This document shows positions 41,333-50,649 of a DNA stretch of 64,000 bases, piece after piece (the first letter of the stretch is position 1; every line of letters starts with the position of its first letter). The notes under the pieces were generated by a model that had not been told where the DNA came from, made no database searches, and worked only from the letters and a program-made list of their open reading frames with translations. The translations under genes and the position numbers were made by a program. The DNA is from Bosea sp. Tri-49 (GTDB lineage Bacteria > Pseudomonadota > Alphaproteobacteria > Rhizobiales > Beijerinckiaceae), in assembly GCF_003952665.1 (NCBI RefSeq), contig NZ_CP017946.1, positions 4,152,501-4,216,500 of the forward strand, in the 5' to 3' direction.

Positions 41333-43831
41333 ATGCGCGCCTTCGACACAGCTCTTCCGATCGACGCGGTTCTCGACGCTCTCGCCAGCTCGCTGCGCAA
41401 GCGACCGAATGCCGTGCTCGTCGCGCCGCCCGGCGCCGGCAAGACAACGCGCGTGCCCCTCGCTCTGCTGGGCGAGCCCTGGACCAGCGGCGGCAAACTG
41501 ATCGTGCTGGAGCCGCGGCGCCTCGCAGCGCGCGGCGCGGCCAATCGCATGGCGCAGACGCTCGGCGAGCGTGTCGGCGAGACGGTAGGCCTGCGCGTGC
41601 GGCTCGGCTCGAAGATCGGCCCGAAGACGCGGATCGAGGTCGTCACCGAAGGCGTCTTCGCCCGGATGATCCTCGACGATCCCACGCTCGACGGCATCGC
41701 CGCCGTGCTGTTCGACGAATTCCACGAGCGCTCACTCGATGCCGACTTCGGGCTGGCCCTGGCGCTCGATGCGCAGGCAGGCCTGCGCGAGGATCTGCGC
41801 ATCCTCGTGATGTCGGCGACGCTGGACGGCGCGCGTGTCGCCAGACTCCTTGGCGACGCCCCGGTGATCGAGAGCGAGGGCCGTGCCTATCCGGTCGAGA
41901 CGCGCTATCTCGGCCGCGACCCGCTGAAGCGGATCGAGGACCAGGTCACGGAAGCCGTCCTGCAGGCGCTGAACGAGCAGGCCGGCTCCCTGCTCGTCTT
42001 CCTGCCAGGCCAGGGTGAGATCCGGCGCATCGAGGAGCGCCTGCGCGAGAAGGTCCGCGATTCCTCAGTTGAGATCGCACCACTCTATGGCGCGCTCGAC
42101 CAGTCGGAACAGGACCGCGCCGTGCTGCCCGCGCCGAAAGGCAGACGTAAGGTCGTGCTCGCCACGTCGATCGCTGAGACCTCGCTGACGATCGAGGGCG
42201 TGCGCGTCGTCATCGATTCCGGTCTCGCCCGCGTGCCGCTCTACGAGCCCGATATCGGCGTGACCCGCCTCGTCACCCAGCGGGCCAGCCGGGCGGCGTC
42301 CGACCAGCGCCGCGGCCGCGCCGGCCGCACCGAGCCCGGCATCTGCTACCGCCTTTGGGAAGAGGCGGGCAACGGCGCGCTCGAAGCCTTTGCCCGGCCG
42401 GAGATCCTCTCGGCCGATCTCGCCCCGCTCCTGCTCGACTGCGCCGCCTGGGGCGTATCCGATCCGGCCTCGCTCACCTTCCTCGATCCGCCGCCGGCCC
42501 CGGCGCTGAAGGAGGCGCGGGCGCTGCTCAATGATCTCGATGCGCTCGATCCGGACGGCCGCATCACCGATGGCGGCAAGGCCTTGCAGGCGCTGCCGCT
42601 ACCACCACGGCTCGCGCATATGTGTGTCGGCGCAGCACATTCTCGCCAGGCTGGGCCTGCGGCCTTGCTGGCGGCACTGCTGGTCGAGCGCGGGCTCGGC
42701 GGTGATACGATCGACCTCGCTGAGCGACTGGAGCGTTTCGGACGCGAGCGCGGCGGCCGTGCCGGCGACATGCGCCGCCTCGCGGAGGGCTGGGCCCGGC
42801 AGGCGGCAAGCAGGACGCCGGCAGGCGCGGAGCAAGCGCTCTCGCCCGGTTTCCTTTTGGCCCTCGCCTTCCCTGATCGCGTCGCCAAGGCGCGCCAGCC
42901 CGGCTCCGGGCAATATCTGCTGGCCAATGGCCGCGGCGCGGCTCTCGAACCCGGCCAGAGGCTGGCGCGCGAGCCCTATCTCGTCGTCGGCGAGATGACC
43001 GGAAGCGCCCAGCAGGCCCGCATCCTCAGCGCCGCCGCGATCAGCGAAAACGAGATCGCCGCGCTCGCCGCCTCCGGCCTGATCCGGATCGGCCTGTCAG
43101 AGCGCAACGAGACCGTGTTCGACCGGCAGGCACGGGCGCTGCGAGCCCGGGCGGCGCGCAAATACGGGGCGCTGGTGCTGGCCGAACGGCCACTGCCGGT
43201 CGAGGCCTCTCCGGAGAATGCCGAGGTGCTGGCGAAGGGGATCGCCGCGCTCGGCATCGATGCGCTGACCTGGAGCAAGGCGCAGGCGCAATTGCGCGAG
43301 CGCATCGCCTTCCTGCGTGCGGCCGAAGGCGAGGATGCCGGCTGGCCAGACCTGTCCGATAGTGGGCTCGCCGAGACCGCCGCGGACTGGCTCGCGCCGC
43401 ACATTGTCGGGCGAAACTCGCTCTCGGCGATCACGCCGAGCGATCTCGACGCAGCTCTCTCGACCCTGCTGCCCTGGGAGCTGAAGCGCCGGCTCGAGGT
43501 GGAGGCGCCGACGCATTTTGCAGCGCCGACCGGCTCGCAGCTCGCGGTCGACTATGGCGCCGAGGCCGGGCCGACGATCTCCGTCCGGGTGCAGGAGCTC
43601 TACGGGCTGGCGCAGCACCCTTCGCTCGCAGGCGGGCGCGTGCCGCTGGTGCTGGAGCTGCTCTCCCCGGCGCACCGGCCGATCCAGGTGACGCGCGACC
43701 TGCCGGGCTTCTGGCGCGGCTCCTGGGCGGCAGTGAAGGCCGAGATGAAAGGGCGCTATCCGCGCCATCCCTGGCCGGACGATCCCTCCGCGGCAGCGCC
43801 GACGACCCGCGCCAAGCCGCGCGGGACCTGA
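41333..43831 (+). CDS. hrpB: ATP-dependent helicase HrpB (DEAH-type)
   Basis: A DEAH/RHA-family helicase of ~830 aa. Visible motifs are Walker A PPGAGKTTRVPLAL, Ib EPRRLAARGAANRMA, the DEFHERS variant of the DEAH box, SATLDG, and motif VI QRRGRAGRTEPG, followed by the HrpB-specific C-terminal domain with PTGSQLAVDY. It probably remodels RNA; its cellular role is poorly known. ATG 41333 (MRAFDTALPID) matches typical HrpB starts; ATG 41306 adds nine residues. Its 3' end is five bases from the convergent PBP gene. Confidence 0.93.
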   Translation: MRAFDTALPIDAVLDALASSLRKRPNAVLVAPPGAGKTTRVPLALLGEPWTSGGKLIVLEPRRLAARGAANRMAQTLGERVGETVGLRVRLGSKIGPKTRIEVVTEGVFARMILDDPTLDGIAAVLFDEFHERSLDADFGLALALDAQAGLREDLRILVMSATLDGARVARLLGDAPVIESEGRAYPVETRYLGRDPLKRIEDQVTEAVLQALNEQAGSLLVFLPGQGEIRRIEERLREKVRDSSVEIAPLYGALDQSEQDRAVLPAPKGRRKVVLATSIAETSLTIEGVRVVIDSGLARVPLYEPDIGVTRLVTQRASRAASDQRRGRAGRTEPGICYRLWEEAGNGALEAFARPEILSADLAPLLLDCAAWGVSDPASLTFLDPPPAPALKEARALLNDLDALDPDGRITDGGKALQALPLPPRLAHMCVGAAHSRQAGPAALLAALLVERGLGGDTIDLAERLERFGRERGGRAGDMRRLAEGWARQAASRTPAGAEQALSPGFLLALAFPDRVAKARQPGSGQYLLANGRGAALEPGQRLAREPYLVVGEMTGSAQQARILSAAAISENEIAALAASGLIRIGLSERNETVFDRQARALRARAARKYGALVLAERPLPVEASPENAEVLAKGIAALGIDALTWSKAQAQLRERIAFLRAAEGEDAGWPDLSDSGLAETAADWLAPHIVGRNSLSAITPSDLDAALSTLLPWELKRRLEVEAPTHFAAPTGSQLAVDYGAEAGPTISVRVQELYGLAQHPSLAGGRVPLVLELLSPAHRPIQVTRDLPGFWRGSWAAVKAEMKGRYPRHPWPDDPSAAAPTTRAKPRGT

Positions 43832-43835
43832 TGGA

Positions 43836-45983
43836 TCAGCCGCCGAACAGACGCTCGAAGAAATTCTTCTCCTGCGGCGCCGGCGGCGTCCAGGCGCGGT
43901 CGCCGGTGGCGGCCTGCTGGGTCCGCGGCGACGGCGCGACGCCGGCGACCGGCTCGCCACTGTCGAAGATCGACTTGGGCGCAGACTGCCAGAGCCCTCC
44001 CGGCAGCTGCACCGGCTGCTGGCCGGCATGGGCCGCTTTCATGTACTTGCCCCAGATCTCGGCCGGCAGGCCGGCGCCGGTGACGCGCTTCATCGTCGAG
44101 TTGTCGTCATTACCGACCCAGACAGCAGTGACGAGGCGCCCGGTGAAGCCGACGAACCAGGCGTCGCGATAATCCTGCGTCGTCCCCGACTTGCCGCCGA
44201 CCTCCCAGCCGGGAAGGTTGACCTTGCTGCCGGTGCCGCCGGTCATCACCGCATGGAACATGGAGTTCATCATCGAGAGCGTCTGCGGCTGGATCACCGG
44301 GCCGAAGTTGTTGGCCTTGCGGGCGTAGACAACCTTGCCGCTCGTCGACCTGACCTCGCGGATCACATAGGGCAGCACCGACTGGCCGCCGTTAGAAAAG
44401 GTGGCATAGGCGGCGGTCATCTCGAGCGGCGTCACCTCCGAGGTGCCGAGCGACAGCGACGGATTGGGCTGCAATGACGAGTTGATGCCGAGGCGCTGGG
44501 CCGTGCGAACGACCTCGCGCGGCGTCACCTCCTGGATCAGGCGCGCCACGACCGTGTTCAGCGAATGGGCGAAGGCGGTCTGCAACGTGACCGGGCCGCG
44601 GAAGGTGCGGGAGAAGTTCTCCGGCTCCCAGCCCTTGATCGAGACCGGGGAATCGTCGCGGATCGTATCCGGCGTCAGGCCCTTCTCGATCGCGGTGAGA
44701 TAGACGAAGGGCTTGAAGGACGAGCCCGGCTGGCGATGGGCGGCCGTGGCGCGGTTGAACTGGCTCTTGGTGTAGTCGCGCCCGCCGATCAGCGCGCGGA
44801 TCGCCCCGTCCGGCGCCAGCGAGACCACCGCGCCCTGCGAGGCGTTGAGCTTGGCCCCCTGCGCCGAGAGCGCGTCGACCAGGATCGTCTCAGCCGAGCT
44901 CTGTAGCTTGGTGTCGACCGTGGTCAGCACGGTGACGTCGCCCTCGATCGCGCCGATGAAATCGTCGAGCACGTCCATGACGTAGTCGGCGGCATAGTTG
45001 ACCGAGCCGGCCCCGACGCGCTCAGGCACCTCGGCCGGGGCGACGAGCGCCGTCTTGGCCGCGGCCTGCGAGATCAGCCCCTGATCGGCCATGGCGGCGA
45101 TGACGAGCTGGGCGCGCTTCTCGGCCGCCTCGGGGTTGCGGTTGGGCGCAAGGCGCGAGGGTGCCTGAACGAGGCCGGCGAGCATGGCTGCCTCGGCAAT
45201 CGAGACCGAGCGTGCCGACTTGTTGAAATAGCGCTGCGCCGCCGCCTCGACGCCATAGGCGCCTGAGCCGAAATAGACGCGGTTGAGATAGAGCTCGAGG
45301 ATCTGGTCCTTGGTGTAGGTCCGCTCCAGCCAGAGTGAGAGGATCGCTTCCTGGATCTTTCGCGCTGCCGTGCGCTCCTGGGTCAGGAACAGGTTCTTGG
45401 CAAGCTGCTGGGTCAGGGTCGAGCCGCCCTGCACGCCGCCGCGCTTCGTCAGATTGTTGACGACGGCGCGGCTGAGGCCGATCGGGTCGATGCCGAAATG
45501 CTCATAGAAGCGCTTGTCCTCGATCGCGACGAAGGCCTTGGGCAGATAGGGTGGCACCTCGCCGATCGTGATCGTGCGCCCACCGGTCTCGCCGCGATTG
45601 GCGAGCAGCGTGCCGTCTGCTGCGAGGATGGCGATGTTGGGCGGCCGCTTCGGTACGGTGAGCTGGTCGATCGGCGGCAATTGCGCAGCGTGATAGGCGA
45701 CCACGCCGCCAAGCCCGAGCACGACCCAGAGACCAAGCACGAAACCCCAATAGACAATGCGACCGAAGAAGGAGCCGCGCTTGCGGCGCTGCTTGCGGCC
45801 GCCACGCGGCGGGGTCTTCTGGCGGCTCGGTTGCTGGCGCGGTGCCACCGGATTCCTTCCTCCGCGATAGGGGCGATCCTCGGCCGACAGGCGCAGATCG
45901 CCGTCGTCGCGCTCGTAGTCGTCGCGCGCACGCTCGAAAGACGGCTCACGCCGCTCTCCGCCTCGTTTTGACCGGTCGTTCAT
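43836..45983 (-). CDS. Penicillin-binding protein 1A (transglycosylase/transpeptidase)
   Basis: A bifunctional peptidoglycan synthase (715 aa). A basic, disordered cytoplasmic N-terminus of ~70 residues precedes a single membrane anchor (~73-97). The glycosyltransferase domain has catalytic Glu155 in EDKRFYEHFGID and GGSTLTQQLAKNLFL. The transpeptidase domain has the active-site SxxK at Ser421/Lys424 (GSSFK), SLN and KSGT. All catalytic motifs are intact. ATG 45983 is preferred over 46052, since the 23 extra residues are unlike the family. Confidence 0.93.
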   Translation of the reverse strand: MNDRSKRGGERREPSFERARDDYERDDGDLRLSAEDRPYRGGRNPVAPRQQPSRQKTPPRGGRKQRRKRGSFFGRIVYWGFVLGLWVVLGLGGVVAYHAAQLPPIDQLTVPKRPPNIAILAADGTLLANRGETGGRTITIGEVPPYLPKAFVAIEDKRFYEHFGIDPIGLSRAVVNNLTKRGGVQGGSTLTQQLAKNLFLTQERTAARKIQEAILSLWLERTYTKDQILELYLNRVYFGSGAYGVEAAAQRYFNKSARSVSIAEAAMLAGLVQAPSRLAPNRNPEAAEKRAQLVIAAMADQGLISQAAAKTALVAPAEVPERVGAGSVNYAADYVMDVLDDFIGAIEGDVTVLTTVDTKLQSSAETILVDALSAQGAKLNASQGAVVSLAPDGAIRALIGGRDYTKSQFNRATAAHRQPGSSFKPFVYLTAIEKGLTPDTIRDDSPVSIKGWEPENFSRTFRGPVTLQTAFAHSLNTVVARLIQEVTPREVVRTAQRLGINSSLQPNPSLSLGTSEVTPLEMTAAYATFSNGGQSVLPYVIREVRSTSGKVVYARKANNFGPVIQPQTLSMMNSMFHAVMTGGTGSKVNLPGWEVGGKSGTTQDYRDAWFVGFTGRLVTAVWVGNDDNSTMKRVTGAGLPAEIWGKYMKAAHAGQQPVQLPGGLWQSAPKSIFDSGEPVAGVAPSPRTQQAATGDRAWTPPAPQEKNFFERLFGG

Positions 45984-46286
45984 ACCGCCCCGTTCAGGCC
46001 CCATCACCGCGCTGCGATACGCCAGCCCGACGATTTTCCAGACAGGATTCAAACATGGCGCTTTTAAGGGGTGGTTAAGCCCGATTTCGGCGAATTTTCC
46101 GCGATGGTGAACGAGGGTTCAGCTGTTGCGGATTTGCCGCTCGGCGATTTTGCTGCGCTGCAAACGAAAACGTGACTTGATCCGCTTTCTTTGCGCAAGG
46201 ACAAGCACGGCGGGCGCAGAGTCGCTTCTTCGCCAGCAAACACAATTACTTAGATCCATTCAAATCGGACGGAAGGCAACCCGCCC
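45984..46286. other. Intergenic region between PBP1A and DoxX genes
   Basis: About 300 bases between divergent genes, AT-richer than its surroundings. It must hold both promoters, but I see no convincing -35/-10 pair, and no RNA or repeat. Confidence 0.4.
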
Positions 46287-46682
46287 ATGCAGGCTCTCAA
46301 CTCCCTGACTCGCTATGCGCCGCAGGCGCTGGCACTGCTGCGCATCGCGACGGCGCTGATATTCATCGCCCATGGCACGCAGAAGCTGTTCGGTTTCCCG
46401 GCTCCGCCGGCCAGCGGCCTGCCGGCGATGTTCACGCTGTTCTGGTTCGGCGCGATCCTCGAGGCCTTCGGCGGCCTGCTGATCCTGATCGGCCTGTGGA
46501 CCCGTCCCGTCGCCTTCATCCTCGCCGGCGAGATGGCCTATGCCTACTGGATGTTCCATGCGCCGCGGAACGTCTACCCGCTGCTGAACAATGGCGACGC
46601 CGCGATCCTCTACTGCTTCGTCTTCTTCTACCTGGTCTTCGCCGGCGCCGGCGCCTTCGCGCTCGACAACCGCTCGAAGTAA
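46287..46682 (+). CDS. DoxX family membrane protein (131 aa)
   Basis: Four transmembrane helices with the DoxX/SURF4 pattern: LALLRIATALIFIAHGTQKLFGF then FGAILEAFGGLLILIGLWTR, and AYAYWMFHAP. DoxX proteins are linked to redox balance and thiosulfate metabolism in different bacteria; the exact role here is open. A bidirectional terminator separates it from convergent trxA. Confidence 0.88.
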   Translation: MQALNSLTRYAPQALALLRIATALIFIAHGTQKLFGFPAPPASGLPAMFTLFWFGAILEAFGGLLILIGLWTRPVAFILAGEMAYAYWMFHAPRNVYPLLNNGDAAILYCFVFFYLVFAGAGAFALDNRSK

Positions 46683-46703
46683 TCCGGAACATCTGAAACA
46701 AAG

Positions 46704-46732
46704 AAGGCCCGCCCTCGTTGAGGGCGGGCCTT
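46704..46732. terminator. Bidirectional rho-independent terminator
   Basis: A perfect 12-bp stem (AAGGCCCGCCCT, 5-base loop CGTTG, AGGGCGGGCCTT) in the short gap between convergent doxX-like and trxA genes. A/T-rich ends on both sides fit a terminator for both strands. Confidence 0.85.
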
Positions 46733-46754
46733 CCCTAATTCTAAGACCGTTGGA

Positions 46755-47075
46755 TCAGACCGCGGCCGAGATCCAGCGCGAGAGATCGCTCTTCGGGGCG
46801 GCGCCGACCTTCTGCGAGGCCAGCTTGCCGTCCTTGAACAGCATCAGCGTCGGGATCGAGCGGATGCCGAACTGGGCCGGGATCTGCTGGTTCTCATCGA
46901 CGTTCATCTTGACGATCTTGACCTTGCCGTCGAGCTCGCCGGCGATCTCCTCGAGGGCCGGGCCGATCATCCGGCAAGGACCGCACCACTCGGCCCAAAA
47001 ATCCACAACCACTGGCTCGCTCGACTTCAGCACATCGGCCTCGAAGCTCGCATCGGTCACTTTGATCGTCGCCAT
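46755..47075 (-). CDS. trxA: Thioredoxin
   Basis: A 106-aa thioredoxin with active site WCGPC (Cys31 and Cys34), the cis-proline loop SIPTLMLF and the buried Asp in VVVDFWAEW. It reduces cytosolic disulphides with electrons from thioredoxin reductase. It lies 88 bases downstream of addA; the addB-addA-trxA order is common in alphaproteobacteria. Confidence 0.97.
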   Translation of the reverse strand: MATIKVTDASFEADVLKSSEPVVVDFWAEWCGPCRMIGPALEEIAGELDGKVKIVKMNVDENQQIPAQFGIRSIPTLMLFKDGKLASQKVGAAPKSDLSRWISAAV

Positions 47076-47163
47076 GGCTCATCGCCTTTCGATTCGCGCG
47101 CGGCAACAACGCCGCCATTCAGCAGCGAAGCTATGAACGGGCAGCCGCAGGGTCAAGACTGGC

Positions 47164-50100
47164 TCACCTTCCGGTGAAGCGGGGCTGATCCGTCATCGCC
47201 GCGAGGGCGGCGTCGAGGAGTTCGGGGGCCGGCTCCAGCGGCTTCAGGCTCGCCGTGTAGATCGCCACCGCGCGGACGCGGCGGCCGGGATAGATCTCGC
47301 CGATCAGCCGGCGATAGACCGCAAGCTGCGCCAGCGTCGAGGTCGGCAATGCGGCCGCGTTCTCTGGCGGGCGGGCGGCCGTCTTGAAATCGGCGATCAG
47401 GACCTCGTCAGCACCAACGGCGAGCCGGTCGATCCGGCCCTGCACCGGGCGCCTCACACCATCCGCCATGGTGATCTCCCCGGCGAGCGGCACCTCGGCG
47501 AGGCTGCCTAGCCCGAACAACCCGGCGAATTCTGGTTCGGCGATGAGCGCCAGCGCATCCTCTGCGATCTGGCCGCGCCGCTCCCCCGGCAACGAGCCGC
47601 CACGCGCCTTCGCCAGTGCCCGGGCGGTGCTGACGCGCCGTTCGGGCGGCACCTCCGGGAGAACCTGCAACAACAGATGCGCAAGCCGGCCGGCCGCAGC
47701 CGCTCCGGCAAGGAACGGCCCGTCATTAGGACGATCTTGTGCATCAGCAGCTGCCAGCGCACTCGACGGGCGCAGCGGCGGCGCCGGCTCGGCCTCATCA
47801 GGCGCGGCACGCGTCAGCCAGTCCGGCGGTGTGGCCGCAGGCGATGCGGAAACGCTCTCCTCGGCCGCGATCTCTCCTGGCTGCGAGACCATGAAGCGGC
47901 GGACTTCGCCGTCGCCGTCGGGAGCCGGCACGTCGCGCAGCCAGGGCTCGGAGCCGGCGAGGCCGAGTTCGGCCATGGCGTACCAGGACCCCTCGGGCGC
48001 CTCGCCCTTGGCCTGCACGCCGCAGAGGATCAAGCGCTCCTCAGCGCGGGTCAGCGCGACATAGAGCAGGCGGTGATGCTCCTCGACCATCTGCGCGACG
48101 ATCGCATCCTTGGCGCGCCGCATCGCTGCGGGATCATCGGCCCGCTTCGTCGGCCAGACCGGGACCTGCGCGCCGCGCGGCGGCTCGACTGCCATCAGCT
48201 TCGGCAAACGCCGCTCGCCCGGGGCGATGCCGAGATCGGCCAGGATGACGACCGGCGCCTCCAGACCCTTCGAGCCGTGCACGGTCATCACCCGGACCTC
48301 GCCGGCGCTGGCCGAGAGGTCGCGCTTCACCTGCGTCGCCACCGCGCCGATATGGTGCAGGAAGCCCGCAAGCGAGGGGCCATAGCGCCGCTCATGGTCG
48401 AGCGCGGCGCTCAGGAAAGCGTCGAGCGCATCGCCTGCTTCCGGGCCGAGCCGGGCGAGGGCGAGATTGCGACCGCCGCTCGGGCCGAGCAGGCCGGCGA
48501 AGAAACGGAAGGGTCCGCAGCGTCCGGCCTCCTCGGCGAGTTCGGTCAACCGTGCCTCGATCGCGGCGTAACGCGGTTCGGCCTGCGCCGCCTGATGGAA
48601 AGCCTCGCGCAAGGAGCCTTTGCGCTCCGGGGCGATCCGCATCAGATCGTCGTCATCGAGGCCGAAGAGCGGCGTCTTCAGCGTGATCGCCAACGAGAGA
48701 TCGTCCTGCGGCAAGAGGATCGCGCGCCCGAGCGCAACGAGATCCTCGACTGCGGGATGGTCGGCGAGCGTGAGGCGATCGCGGCCGGCGACCGGCACCT
48801 CCCGATCCTTCAGCGCCTTGACGATCGCCTCGAACAGCGCGCCGCGCTGGCGCAGCAGGATCATCACGTCGCCGGGCTTGAACGGCCGGCCGATATCGTC
48901 GCGGCCGGCCTCGCTCCAGCGCTTCAGCACATCGGCGATGCGGGCCGCGAGCTTGACCAGGCCCGAGCGCCGCTCGGGCGCATCGACCGGCGCGGTCCAG
49001 GCATCGGGCTTCTCGCTGGCATCGTCGCCCGAGACCGGCCAGAGATCGACCGCACCGATCGAAGCCCGCCTGACCGTATCGTGCCGCTCCGGCCCTGGAC
49101 CGCCGTCGAAGACGAGGCCACGCCAGTGCTCCTTCGGCGCGAACACTGCATCGACCGCGCGCATGATGTCGGGCGCCGAGCGGAAGGAGGTGGTGAGGCT
49201 GATCGGCTCGAAGCGCTGGCCGGCCTCCGAAAGGCGCCGGCCGAGAAGCCGCCTTTCCTCGCTGAAATGCGCCGGTGCCGCGCCCTGGAAGCCGTAGATC
49301 GACTGCTTCTCGTCGCCGACGACGAAGACGGTGCGCGGCCGGACCAATTCGCGCGCGCCCTCTCCGGCCGAGAACTCCTCGGCGAGGCGGCGCAGGATCG
49401 CCCATTGCGCCTCGCTGGTGTCCTGGGCTTCGTCGAGCAGGATGTGGTCGATGCCGGCGTCGAGCTTGTAGAGCGCCCAGGCCGGATCGACCCGGTCGAG
49501 CAGCGAGCGTGCCTTGGCGATCAGGTCGTCATAATCGAGCAGGGAGCGCTGTGCCTTCAAACGGCGATAGGCGGCGAGGATATGGGTCACCAGCACGGCG
49601 AGCGCCGCGCTGCGCTCGCGCACCGCGATGGCGTTGAGCTGGTCAATCGCAGCGGTCAGGCAGTCGGCGAGTGCATCGAGTGCCGCGTCGAGATCGGCCG
49701 GCAGGGCGCTGTTGCCCTTGCCGCGGACATGCTGGGCGACATTGCCTTCGGCCGTGAGCAGACCGGCGCGGCAGGCCGCGACCGGATCGATGCCAGGCGC
49801 ATCCGAAAGCGCGAGCCTGATCGCCGCCGCCGCCTTGGCACGCGTCGCACTGCCGGCCTCGAAGGCGGCGACCAGCCGCTCGAGATCGGGCAGGCCAGCC
49901 AGCTCGCGCTGGAAGCGCTCGCGCACTGTCTCCGCCGTCAGCTCCGGCGCAATGCCGAGGAAGGCGGAGAGTCCTGAAACGATCTCTTCGGGCTTGCGCG
50001 CCCGCCCTTCCGCATCGCTGAACACGGCGCGCTGGTGCAGCGCCTCGCGCATGATCTGGTCGAAGGTGTCCTGCGCCGCATGCTCGGCCATGAAGCGCAG

Positions 50101-50649
50101 CGCCCTGGCCTGCGGCCCATCAGGATCGGCCTCGGCAGCGGCGAGCAGGTCGCGCCTGGCGTCGCGCATCAATTCGTCCTGGGCGAGATCGTCGGCGACC
50201 TCGAAGCGCGGCGGGACATTGGCCTCGAAGGGCGCACTCTGCAGCACGCGGGTGCAGAAGGCGTGGATCGTCTCAATCTTCAGGCCGCCCGGCGTCTCCA
50301 GCGCCTGCGCGAACAGGCGCCGAGCCCGGCTGATGTCGCTCGCCGCCGGCAACTGGCCGGTCAGGGCAGACAGGGCGGCCCACAGCACCGAATCGGAGGC
50401 GACGGCCCAGACCGAGAGCGCCCGGAAGACCCGGTTCGACATGTTGGCGGCAGCGGCCTTGGTATAGGTGATGCAGAGCATCCGGCCGGGCGCGACGCCG
50501 TCGAGCAGCAGCCGCAGCACCCGGTTGACCAGCACATGGGTCTTGCCCGAGCCGGCATTGGCCGAGACCCAGGCACTGAGATCAGGCTCGGCCGCCAGCG
50601 CCTGGTTGCGGCGCGTCTGCTCGGGAATCGTCCAGCCGGCGGGGGTCAT
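47164..50649 (-). CDS. addA: Double-strand break repair helicase AddA
   Basis: Helicase-nuclease subunit of the AddAB complex (alphaproteobacterial type) that resects broken DNA ends for RecA. Superfamily I motifs are visible: Walker A NAGSGKTHVL (residues ~32-41), ITYTKAAAANM, the DEAQDTS box, VGDEKQSIYGF, the long UvrD-like C-half with VMTVHGSKGLEAPVV and VALTRAEERL, and the C-terminal nuclease motif LIADFKTAARPP. The length (1161 aa) is normal. The start overlaps the addB stop by ATGA, giving equal synthesis. Confidence 0.95.
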   Translation of the reverse strand: MTPAGWTIPEQTRRNQALAAEPDLSAWVSANAGSGKTHVLVNRVLRLLLDGVAPGRMLCITYTKAAAANMSNRVFRALSVWAVASDSVLWAALSALTGQLPAASDISRARRLFAQALETPGGLKIETIHAFCTRVLQSAPFEANVPPRFEVADDLAQDELMRDARRDLLAAAEADPDGPQARALRFMAEHAAQDTFDQIMREALHQRAVFSDAEGRARKPEEIVSGLSAFLGIAPELTAETVRERFQRELAGLPDLERLVAAFEAGSATRAKAAAAIRLALSDAPGIDPVAACRAGLLTAEGNVAQHVRGKGNSALPADLDAALDALADCLTAAIDQLNAIAVRERSAALAVLVTHILAAYRRLKAQRSLLDYDDLIAKARSLLDRVDPAWALYKLDAGIDHILLDEAQDTSEAQWAILRRLAEEFSAGEGARELVRPRTVFVVGDEKQSIYGFQGAAPAHFSEERRLLGRRLSEAGQRFEPISLTTSFRSAPDIMRAVDAVFAPKEHWRGLVFDGGPGPERHDTVRRASIGAVDLWPVSGDDASEKPDAWTAPVDAPERRSGLVKLAARIADVLKRWSEAGRDDIGRPFKPGDVMILLRQRGALFEAIVKALKDREVPVAGRDRLTLADHPAVEDLVALGRAILLPQDDLSLAITLKTPLFGLDDDDLMRIAPERKGSLREAFHQAAQAEPRYAAIEARLTELAEEAGRCGPFRFFAGLLGPSGGRNLALARLGPEAGDALDAFLSAALDHERRYGPSLAGFLHHIGAVATQVKRDLSASAGEVRVMTVHGSKGLEAPVVILADLGIAPGERRLPKLMAVEPPRGAQVPVWPTKRADDPAAMRRAKDAIVAQMVEEHHRLLYVALTRAEERLILCGVQAKGEAPEGSWYAMAELGLAGSEPWLRDVPAPDGDGEVRRFMVSQPGEIAAEESVSASPAATPPDWLTRAAPDEAEPAPPLRPSSALAAADAQDRPNDGPFLAGAAAAGRLAHLLLQVLPEVPPERRVSTARALAKARGGSLPGERRGQIAEDALALIAEPEFAGLFGLGSLAEVPLAGEITMADGVRRPVQGRIDRLAVGADEVLIADFKTAARPPENAAALPTSTLAQLAVYRRLIGEIYPGRRVRAVAIYTASLKPLEPAPELLDAALAAMTDQPRFTGR